A stretch of DNA of 10,536 nt from Cyanobacteria bacterium OH_SFB_17. GTDB taxonomy: Bacteria; Cyanobacteriota; Vampirovibrionia; Gastranaerophilales; Gastranaerophilaceae. The stretch is taken from contig JAEWYI010000110.1 of the NCBI GenBank assembly GCA_023395735.1, forward strand, positions 1-10,536, written 5' to 3'. The position numbers were made by a program, and so were the translations under genes. Of this stretch, positions 1 to 4,872 are shown piece by piece. Numbering within the stretch: the first letter of the stretch is position 1; every line of letters starts with the position of its first letter. A model generated the notes under the pieces. That model was not told the origin of the DNA. It was given only the letters and a program-made list of their open reading frames with translations, and made no database searches.

Positions 1-25
1 TTAATATCCTCGTGTTTATTTAATT

Positions 26-54
26 GTTTGCTCCATCCGAGCAAACTTTTTTTT
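26..54 (+). terminator. Rho-independent terminator of a gene upstream of the window
   Basis: A perfect 8-bp stem, GTTTGCTC (26-33) with GAGCAAAC (39-46), closes a 5-nt loop and is followed directly by eight T residues (47-54). This is a textbook intrinsic terminator reading on the + strand. No gene inside the window ends just before it, so it probably ends a + strand gene lying to the left; TAA at 2-4 could be that gene's stop codon, but the frame cannot be verified. Confidence 0.85.
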
Positions 55-111
55 GTTTAATCAGCACACTAGAAGGTTTTGTTGTCGCCTGTACTAACTT
101 TTTCGAATTTC

Positions 112-226
112 TACTAGCTTTTTCGAATTGTCGGCTTATCCGATTCATGCGCTCGGGGGTTTTTACGCTGTCTCTCTTTTAATGTCTCTTACCCCTCGCA
201 CCTCTTTTTTAATCAGCACACTAATT
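112..226. repeat. Intergenic repeat, copy A
   Basis: This is the first of three related copies. Parts in order: CTTTTTCGAATT, then TCGGCTTA, ATGCGC, a GGGGG run, a 41-nt core (160-200), and a CACCTCTTTTTT run, ending with CAGCACACTA (214-223). The 41-nt core is identical to 311-351 in copy B. The leading element is itself doubled: 92-111 and 112-131 match at 17 of 20 positions. A short GGGG/CCCC stem (GGGG within 155-159, CCCC at 192-195) flanks the core. No coding frame explains it. The strand of any transcript is unknown. Confidence 0.75.
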
Positions 227-262
227 GGTCTTAAAAGCGCCTTTACAAGTTTATAAAGAGAT

Positions 263-401
263 TACCAGTCTTTTCGAAATATCGGCTTACCAGATTTATG
301 CACGAGGGCATTTTTACGCTGTCTCTCTTTTAATGTCTCTTACCCCTCGCATCTCTTTTTTTTTAACCCTTACACTAGACGGATTAATAGAAGCTTAGAG
401 G
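263..401. repeat. Intergenic repeat, copy B
   Basis: This copy has the same order of blocks as copy A: TTTTCGAAAT, ATCGGCTTA, TTATGCACGAGGG, the identical 41-nt core (311-351), a T8-containing run, then TTACACTAGA. Here the stem flanking the core is better: CGAGGG (303-308) can pair with CCCTCG (344-349), and ATG with CAT can add three pairs beyond a 2-nt bulge. A T-run follows, so on the + strand it resembles a long-loop terminator. Its tail, 368-401, matches 811-844 in copy C with one mismatch in 34 positions. Confidence 0.75.
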
Positions 402-434
402 CTTGGTAATTTAGCCAATTAGTAAATTAATAGC
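387..434. repeat. Phased 8-nt degenerate repeat, array 1 (six units)
   Basis: Reading in steps of eight from 387 gives ATAGAAGC, TTAGAGGC, TTGGTAAT, TTAGCCAA, TTAGTAAA, TTAATAGC. The units share a TTAG/TTGG start and an A- or G-rich second half, and the first two nearly match units of the second array at 830-901. The last units are worn, so the right boundary is approximate. The period is not a multiple of three, so it is not a repeated peptide in one frame. Confidence 0.6.
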
Positions 435-445
435 CAATTTTATTT

Positions 446-465
446 TTGTGTGGTTAAATACACAA
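446..465. repeat. Small inverted repeat TTGTGT/ACACAA
   Basis: TTGTGT (446-451) and ACACAA (460-465) form a 6-bp stem with an 8-nt loop. No T-tract follows, so it is not a terminator. The motif AGCCAA occurs three times around it (413-418, 433-438, 465-470). Function unknown. Confidence 0.35.
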
Positions 466-537
466 GCCAAATTTATTAACAATTGGGGTTTCAGGGGGCA
501 GAACTTGACAATTAATCCCCCCTAACGCTTTTACATT

Positions 538-621
538 TTGTTCGCGTGTTTTTTCTTTTCTTTCGGTTCGGTTTCTTTTCTTTTTTTCTATCGCAATAAA
601 AAAAGAAAAGAAATGGAACAA
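538..621. repeat. Polypyrimidine mirror repeat plus complementary polypurine arm (triplex-capable element)
   Basis: The arms can be read directly. Y1 is TTTTTTCTTTTCTTT (549-563). Y2 is TTTCTTTTCTTTTTTT (572-587), the mirror image of Y1. R is AAAAAAAGAAAAGAAA (598-613), the exact reverse complement of Y2. Y2 and R form a perfect 16-bp hairpin with a 10-nt loop. Y1 runs parallel to R and matches 599-613 at all 15 positions for T.A-T and C+.G-C base triplets. TTGTTC (538-543) pairs with GAACAA (616-621) and would close the whole structure. As duplex DNA, 549-586 is an H-DNA-type mirror repeat with an 8-nt spacer. Low-complexity chance cannot be excluded, but three matched arms with two interruptions each is more order than composition alone predicts. 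Confidence 0.7.
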
Positions 622-626
622 GCATC

Positions 627-641
627 TGTAATTAAATTACA
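627..641. repeat. 15-bp perfect palindrome, operator-like
   Basis: TGTAATTAAATTACA consists of two perfect 7-bp half-sites (TGTAATT and AATTACA) around a single central A. The symmetry and length resemble the binding site of a dimeric helix-turn-helix repressor. No promoter or gene start is evident beside it, so the role is open; it may be a part of the adjacent triplex-capable element or chance in AT-rich DNA. Confidence 0.4.
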
Positions 642-658
642 ACTCTAATTTCAATCAA

Positions 659-844
659 AGTGTCGGCGTACTCAATTTATGCGCTGACTACGCTGCGGCT
701 TTGCTAACAAGCTCACAAGGCTCCTCCCTCGCCTGTTCGCTTTGTTTCGGGGCTCTTTGCGCTGTATCTCTTTTTTCTGTGTCTTACCCCTCGCACCTCT
801 TGTTTTCAAACCTTACACTAGATGGATTAATAGAAGCTTAGAGG
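659..844. repeat. Intergenic repeat, copy C (longer, diverged)
   Basis: This copy shares the blocks of A and B in order: TGTCGGCGTA, TTTATGCGCT, a CGGGG run, a diverged core (756-795) ending in TTACCCCTCGCACCTCT, and the tail CCTTACACTAGA through to 844. Between the ATGCGCT block and the CGGGG block it has about 60 extra nt (roughly 686-746) that are GC-richer than the surroundings and contain AGGC...GCCT. It is therefore either the fuller ancestral form or a copy with an insertion. No coding frame was found. Confidence 0.65.
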
Positions 845-901
845 TTTAGCAGCTCGGAGGCTTGGTAGATTAGAAACGTAGAAACGTAGAAGCTTGGTAA
901 C
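830..901. repeat. Phased 8-nt degenerate repeat, array 2 (nine units)
   Basis: In exact steps of eight from 830 the sequence reads ATAGAAGC, TTAGAGGT, TTAGCAGC, TCGGAGGC, TTGGTAGA, TTAGAAAC, GTAGAAAC, GTAGAAGC, TTGGTAAC. The consensus is near TTAGAAGC. The register is held without a slip for 72 nt, and the array ends at the last base of the pilin stop codon (901-903, TAG on the minus strand). The same repeat family is at 387-434. It resembles in spirit the short tandem repeats of cyanobacterial genomes (heptamer STRRs), but with an 8-nt period. Confidence 0.7.
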
Positions 902-1695
902 TAAGGAGAATTTGACGTCATCTGGCTGCAAGTTTTACCGCCAGGTTCTACAGTATTAGTGTCACAAATAATTTTCGTTGCTCCGTAAACATTACCTTTT
1001 ATTCTAAACAAAAATATATCGTATCCCCATTTATTTGGTTTTTTTTGACCGTTTATATCCAAAACAAATACAGGGCAAAGAAATGAAGTTCCGTATAAAA
1101 TCATATAAGTTCCGTCTTTAAATACGTATGAAGTATTAGCATTTAAAAGACTTGATTTTCTAAATCCAGAACCATCCACTGTTGCAGCTATTGCCTCTGC
1201 CTCAGTCATTCCAGAGTCAATTTTTAGCGTATCATTTCCCTTAATATCCGGAATACAGCCGTTTGCATAAGAATTGTTTGTGCATTTTTTTATAATATTC
1301 ATAGAGCTTTCAAACCAAGATTTTAAATCAGAACATTCTGTTCTTCTTCCCATATAATCGCTAGGTAGGGGCTCATTTGTGCCTTGCATAAGATATTTGG
1401 CGCACGTTGAACCATCAGCAGAATATTCTGCACAATAAGCTGGACCATAAGGGCCTTTTTCCCAATAAAAACACTCAACAGATCCCATATCAGCTTTAGC
1501 TTTTGAGAACATACTAGACAATGAAGAATAAGCTTTTTGAAACTGGGATTTTAAAACGGCTTCTTGAACATCATGGACCAACTGCGGAATTGTAACCTCC
1601 GCTATAATTCCAATTATTCCTAACACGATGACAACTTCTGCCAGAGTAAAAGCTTTATATCGCTTAAATTTGCCCAAATGCTTAGTATGAATCAC
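901..1695 (-). CDS. Type IV prepilin-like protein, tandem paralogue 1
   Basis: This is a 264-residue protein with a short basic leader ending YKA, then FTLAE (residues 16-20) and a hydrophobic helix to about residue 40. That is the class III signal recognised by prepilin peptidase, with cleavage expected between A15 and F16 and Glu20 as mature Glu5. The leader ends in Ala rather than the more usual Gly. The globular part has nine cysteines (75, 88, 98, 121, 138, 147, 207, 244, 256), so at least one is unpaired if the rest form disulfides. A D-I-N-G-x-K-K-P-N-K-W-G-Y-D motif (213-226) resembles the calcium-binding loop of GspG-type pseudopilins. The start is GTG at 1693-1695 with an AGGAAAA site upstream; the stop is TAG. 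It is a head-to-tail duplicate of the next gene (first 60 residues almost identical). The role is pilin or pseudopilin; which machine it serves cannot be told here. Confidence 0.85.
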   Translation of the reverse strand: MIHTKHLGKFKRYKAFTLAEVVIVLGIIGIIAEVTIPQLVHDVQEAVLKSQFQKAYSSLSSMFSKAKADMGSVECFYWEKGPYGPAYCAEYSADGSTCAKYLMQGTNEPLPSDYMGRRTECSDLKSWFESSMNIIKKCTNNSYANGCIPDIKGNDTLKIDSGMTEAEAIAATVDGSGFRKSSLLNANTSYVFKDGTYMILYGTSFLCPVFVLDINGQKKPNKWGYDIFLFRIKGNVYGATKIICDTNTVEPGGKTCSQMTSNSP

Positions 1696-1731
1696 TTTAT
1701 ATTTTCCTGATTTATTTAATTATTTTATTCC

Positions 1732-1760
1732 ATTTTACCATATTTTATTAATTAGTGCAA
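1732..1760 (-). promoter_or_regulatory. Promoter of prepilin paralogue 1, extended -10 type
   Basis: On the minus strand TTGCAC, a 17-nt spacer and TGG-TAAAAT give a weak -35 and a good extended -10. The same arrangement, with the same spacer, lies upstream of paralogue 2 (2648-2676). The flanking ATAACAATTTGC is conserved in both while neighbouring bases differ, which argues for a functional element. Confidence 0.6.
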
Positions 1761-1811
1761 ATTGTTATCACATTGTGCTTTACTAATACTAACCAAATCA
1801 ACAATATTCTA

Positions 1812-2612
1812 TTACTTAGAATTTAACATCATTTGCTCACAGGTTTTACCGCCAGGCTCCCTCGTCGCAGAACTACTTTCGCAAACAACTTTCGTCACAC
1901 CGTTAAAATTTCCTCTTATGTAAAATTGGAATATATCATATCCCCATTTGTTTGGTTTTTTTTGTCCGTTTATATCTAAAACAAATACAGGCCTAGAAAG
2001 TGTGCTTCCGGGTAAAATCATATAAGTTCCGTCTTTAAACACGTATGATGCATCAACATTTATAATACTAGACTTCCTCCAAGAAGGGCTATACACTGTG
2101 GCTGTTAAAGCCTCTGCTTCAGTCATTCCAGAGTCTATTTTTAATGTATCTTGTCCCTTTATATCAGGAATACAGCCATTGGCATAAGAATTATTTGTGC
2201 ATTTTTTTATAATACTCATAGAGCGCTCAAACCACGATGTAAAATCTGCACAGTCAGTAAATCTACCATTGTAGTCGCTAGCTAGTGGTTCATTTGTGCC
2301 TTGCATAAGATACTTGGTGCATGTTGAACCGTCAGCTGAATATTCTGCACAATAGGCCGAACCGTAAGGATTTTTTTCCCAATAATAACAATCATAAGGC
2401 CCCATATCAGCTTTGGCTCTTGATATCATATTAGATAAGGAAGAATAAGCTTTTTGGAACTGTGATTTTAAAACGGCTTCTTGAACATCATGGACCAACT
2501 GCGGAATTGTAACCTCCGCTATAATTCCAATTATTCCTAACACGATGACAACTTCTGCCAAAGTGAAAGCTTTATATCGCTTAAATTTACCCAAATGCTT
2601 AATATGAATCAT
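1812..2612 (-). CDS. Type IV prepilin-like protein, tandem paralogue 2
   Basis: This is a 266-residue prepilin-like protein from ATG at 2610-2612. The leader and helix are the same as in paralogue 1: KA-FTLAE at 14-20 and a second Glu at residue 33 inside the helix. Cysteines are kept at 75, 88, 98, 121, 138, 147, 244 and near the C-terminus (258), but Cys207 of paralogue 1 is Arg here, leaving an even eight. The P-N-K-W-G-Y-D motif near 220-226 is identical. Divergence is concentrated at about 61-76, 111-128, 173-187 and 201-208 and at the tail, with near-identical blocks between. The reading frame stays open to an upstream ATG at 2657, but that codon overlaps the conserved -10 element. The equivalent upstream frame of paralogue 1 is also broken by TAA, and an AGGAAAA site precedes the ATG at 2612. 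The later start is therefore preferred. Confidence 0.85.
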   Translation of the reverse strand: MIHIKHLGKFKRYKAFTLAEVVIVLGIIGIIAEVTIPQLVHDVQEAVLKSQFQKAYSSLSNMISRAKADMGPYDCYYWEKNPYGSAYCAEYSADGSTCTKYLMQGTNEPLASDYNGRFTDCADFTSWFERSMSIIKKCTNNSYANGCIPDIKGQDTLKIDSGMTEAEALTATVYSPSWRKSSIINVDASYVFKDGTYMILPGSTLSRPVFVLDINGQKKPNKWGYDIFQFYIRGNFNGVTKVVCESSSATREPGGKTCEQMMLNSK

Positions 2613-2647
2613 TTTATGTTTTCCTGATTTTTTAATTATTTTATTCC

Positions 2648-2676
2648 ATTTTACCATCTTTCATTACTTAGAGCAA
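2648..2676 (-). promoter_or_regulatory. Promoter of prepilin paralogue 2, extended -10 type
   Basis: The minus strand shows TTGCTC, 17 nt, then TGG-TAAAAT, in register with the promoter of paralogue 1. Homology between the two upstream regions extends to about 1797 and 2715, so the duplicated unit of about 900 bp carried its own promoter, and both copies are probably transcribed independently. Confidence 0.6.
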
Positions 2677-2720
2677 ATTGTTATTAAATTTTGTACTAAT
2701 AATTCTAACCAATTAAAATA

Positions 2721-3713
2721 TTAAACAAAAAAGTTTGATTTAAAATTAATAATTTTTTCGGCTGAAAGTCTTATATTGAAAGCAAGCTCTTCATCTTCAA
2801 GAGCCAATTCTGCAATTTTTTCTATTATCTCAATTGTACTATCATCTGAATCTCGATAAAGAAGAATATTAATCCCCGCTTTTATTGCCAAAATACAAGC
2901 ATCTACAGGATTATGTCCCAAGACCCCGCCCATTACCATATCGTCTGTGATTAAAATCGGGTTATAATCCAAGTTCTCTTTAAGATAGCCGACAACATTT
3001 TTGCTCAATGAAGAAGGAATTTTTATCTCATCAAAAGCCTTTACATGAAGGTGCGCAACCATGACCATAGGCGAAAGCACTTTCTTAAAAGGACTTATAT
3101 GATTGACCTCAAGCTCCTCTTTGCTCATCTCAATAACAGGAAGACAAAGGTGGCTGTCAACGCTCGCATCACCATGACCCGGGAAATGCTTTGTACAAGG
3201 AATGATTCCCTCTTCCAAGTAAGTTTTAACAACAATATTGCCAAATTTAGCTACATCTTCTGCATTGTTAGAAAATGCTCTTTCGCCAATAATTGGATTG
3301 TTCGGGTTAGTATTTACATCAATACAGGGAGCAAAGTTCAAGTTCATCCCCATCATTTTTAAATCAAGCGAAATTTGCTTTGTCTGTTCTTTCAAAAAAC
3401 TTTCGCCTTTTTGTGCTGCAAATTTCGCGCTTAAATATTTTTTGCCGCCAAAGATATTTTCACTTCTCTCGACTCTTCCTCCTTCTTGATCGATAGCCAA
3501 AAATGTAGGATATTTAGCGCAATTTTTTATATCATCTGTCAATTTTTTTATCTGCTCAAAAGATTGTATATTTTTAGTGAAAAATATGACCCCACCGAGT
3601 CCTTTTTTCAATGCGTTTTGAAGATTGACATTTTCATCTAAAGTGGTCGAATCAAGCCCAAGAATAAACATCTGATAAAGCATATTTTTTATTTTTAAAG
3701 AATTTATATCCAC
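2721..3713 (-). CDS. nagZ: Beta-N-acetylhexosaminidase, NagZ type (glycoside hydrolase family 3)
   Basis: It would remove N-acetylglucosamine from muropeptides in the cytoplasm during peptidoglycan recycling. Numbered from the GTG at 3711-3713 (330 residues), the family marks are in order: AIDQEGGRVER (73-83), the substrate and acid/base loop KHFPGHG...DSH (175-188), and ITDDM (255-259), whose first Asp (257) is the expected nucleophile. There is no signal peptide and no C-terminal fibronectin-like domain, which fits single-domain NagZ (E. coli 341 residues). The frame opens further to a TTG at 3728, but that codon has only a weak ribosome site, whereas the GTG has AGGA six bases upstream, so the GTG is chosen; the TTG start would add five residues. 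Apart from the divergent exported protein there is no peptidoglycan-recycling neighbour. Confidence 0.9.
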   Translation of the reverse strand: MDINSLKIKNMLYQMFILGLDSTTLDENVNLQNALKKGLGGVIFFTKNIQSFEQIKKLTDDIKNCAKYPTFLAIDQEGGRVERSENIFGGKKYLSAKFAAQKGESFLKEQTKQISLDLKMMGMNLNFAPCIDVNTNPNNPIIGERAFSNNAEDVAKFGNIVVKTYLEEGIIPCTKHFPGHGDASVDSHLCLPVIEMSKEELEVNHISPFKKVLSPMVMVAHLHVKAFDEIKIPSSLSKNVVGYLKENLDYNPILITDDMVMGGVLGHNPVDACILAIKAGINILLYRDSDDSTIEIIEKIAELALEDEELAFNIRLSAEKIINFKSNFFV

Positions 3714-3743
3714 GTATCTTCCTGCCAAATTATTTCTTTAAAA

Positions 3744-3773
3744 ATCATACATTTAATTGAGGTCAAAAAGCAA
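3744..3773 (-). promoter_or_regulatory. Possible nagZ promoter
   Basis: On the minus strand TTGCTT (3768-3773), an 18-nt spacer and TATGAT (3744-3749, five of six matches). It would overlap the divergent promoter of the exported protein on the other strand. The -35 is poor, so this is tentative. Confidence 0.35.
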
Positions 3774-3786
3774 TAGTTTATGTAAT
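3757..3786 (+). promoter_or_regulatory. Possible promoter of the exported TPR-like protein
   Basis: TTGAGG (3757-3762), an 18-nt spacer and TGTAAT (3781-3786) precede the start codon by about 27 nt. The boxes match four of six and five of six. It overlaps the candidate nagZ promoter, so the two genes may compete for polymerase. Confidence 0.4.
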
Positions 3787-3812
3787 ATATTAATGTGTAT
3801 TAAGGGGATATT

Positions 3813-4265
3813 ATGATAAAGAAATTAGTTATATTCATATTGTTAGGGGCTTTGATAGGTTTAATTTTTGGACTTGAAACTGTTGAAGCAAAAAAATCTA
3901 AAAAAGGCGGTGTCAGTCAAGAAGAAATGGATGCAATGTCTGTTACTGTTGAAAACCTGACAAAAAAGATGTATGCAAAAGGTCTTTTTTCACCTCAAGA
4001 CAACGCGAATCTTATTGATATAAAAATTAAACTTGATAACCAAATGCTTGTGTCTCCTGATGTTACACTCGCACCGCTATATTACAAAACAGGTATATTA
4101 TATAAATCCAGAGAAATGAAAGACGAAGCAGTAGATTGCTTCCAAACTATTTTAGAGAACTTTGCTGATACCGCGCTTGCGCCTAAAGCTGCAGCCCAAC
4201 TAAAATTGATGGGCATAGAAGTCAAGCTTACGCCTAAAGAAGGTGCGGGAGAAGGCGGAGAATAA
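3813..4265 (+). CDS. Small exported protein with a TPR-like helical segment, function unknown
   Basis: This is a 150-residue protein with a clear Sec signal: KK at 3-4, a hydrophobic core at about 5-20 and a VEA cleavage site at 24-26, giving a mature protein starting KKSKKGG. No lipobox cysteine is present, so it is probably periplasmic or secreted and soluble. Residues 85-135 (APLYYKTGILYKSREMKDEA and following) have the small/large residue spacing of one tetratricopeptide-like helix pair, then a short second pair. The tail is Gly/Glu-rich (EGAGEGGE). AGGGG five bases before ATG fixes the start. It is divergent from nagZ and converges on the zinc-ribbon gene with 11 nt between stops. TPR proteins usually mediate protein contacts; the partner cannot be named here. 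Confidence 0.75.
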   Translation: MIKKLVIFILLGALIGLIFGLETVEAKKSKKGGVSQEEMDAMSVTVENLTKKMYAKGLFSPQDNANLIDIKIKLDNQMLVSPDVTLAPLYYKTGILYKSREMKDEAVDCFQTILENFADTALAPKAAAQLKLMGIEVKLTPKEGAGEGGE

Positions 4266-4276
4266 TAAAATAGTTT

Positions 4277-4639
4277 TTAACATCCCAAAAGCAAAGGGGT
4301 TGGAGAATACACATTGTTTTCCATCCAAGTTTGAACAATGCTTTGCCTTTGATGTTTTACCACTTTCTTTATCACAACCGCATAATTTATATTTACAACA
4401 TCAATTTCTTCCAGTTCACTTACTGCAAACTCACTGCACCCGCAATTGGGACAAAACTTGGAAATTGATTTGATTTTTCCTGCGACCACGACACTTTTCA
4501 TTTTCATACCGCAACAGGAACATCTGGTTAAAAACCAATGATTTTGTACATGTTCACCACACTCGGGACAATACCCCGCACTCAGGTACGGGGTAATTTT
4601 GTCGTGTCTGCAGGTCTTTTTAAAAAAAATTTCCAACAT
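4277..4639 (-). CDS. Small cysteine-rich zinc-ribbon protein, function unknown
   Basis: This is a 120-residue cytoplasmic protein. CPECG (24-28), CSCCG (40-44) and CPNCG (63-67), plus Cys10, Cys68 and Cys120, make ten cysteines in all. The spacing fits one zinc knuckle pair (24/27 with 40 or 42/43) and a third CxxC that could join a second site with another Cys. The C-terminal half (VNINYAVVIKKVV, QTWMEN) is likely beta/alpha and lacks cysteines until the last residue. The frame is open to 4705, but the ATG at 4637-4639 has GGAG five bases upstream and the extra 22 residues look like translated leader. It lies downstream of glnA on the same strand but behind a terminator. No catalytic family is recognised; a nucleic-acid or protein-binding role is a guess. 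Confidence 0.75.
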   Translation of the reverse strand: MLEIFFKKTCRHDKITPYLSAGYCPECGEHVQNHWFLTRCSCCGMKMKSVVVAGKIKSISKFCPNCGCSEFAVSELEEIDVVNINYAVVIKKVVKHQRQSIVQTWMENNVYSPTPLLLGC

Positions 4640-4804
4640 AAAAACTCCAAAAATTAGGGAATAAAACTCACACAATCTTTTTAATGAAATAAAAGATAAA
4701 GTCAATATTTTTAATTTGATTCATTAATTTGTTCAAGCAGTGCCTTTCTGAGAAAAAAGTGACCTCATAAAATCATTAAACAAAGCCTATATTATAGAAA
4801 TTAT

Positions 4805-4839
4805 AAAAAGGCAAAGAATTTTTATTCCTTACCTTTTTT
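4805..4839 (-). terminator. glnA terminator, partly bidirectional
   Basis: AAAAAGG (4805-4811) pairs with CCTTTTT (4832-4838). GAAT/ATTC and further pairs extend the stem to about 15 bp around a 4-nt loop. On the minus strand the two odd pairs are G-U wobbles, whereas on the + strand they are A-C mismatches, so it works better for glnA, whose stop is 34 nt upstream. Confidence 0.6.
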
Positions 4840-4872
4840 ATAAATATGAATATAAATATTTTAAAAAATAAA

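Noticed and set aside
485..523. G-quadruplex at the G-runs 485-488 and 494-498
   Set aside because: Only two G-runs on this strand. They could at most pair with the C6 run (AGGGGG/CCCCCT, 6 bp, 19-nt loop).
112..844. CRISPR array
   Set aside because: The repeats are long, degenerate, unevenly spaced and only three in number; there are no uniform spacers and no cas genes.
2613..2657. 15-residue N-terminal extension of prepilin paralogue 2
   Set aside because: Its ATG overlaps the conserved -10 element, the same frame in paralogue 1 hits TAA, and a good ribosome site serves the ATG at 2612.
3714..3728. TTG start of nagZ
   Set aside because: TTG with a poor ribosome site; GTG at 3713 has AGGA at a good distance. 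It remains possible.
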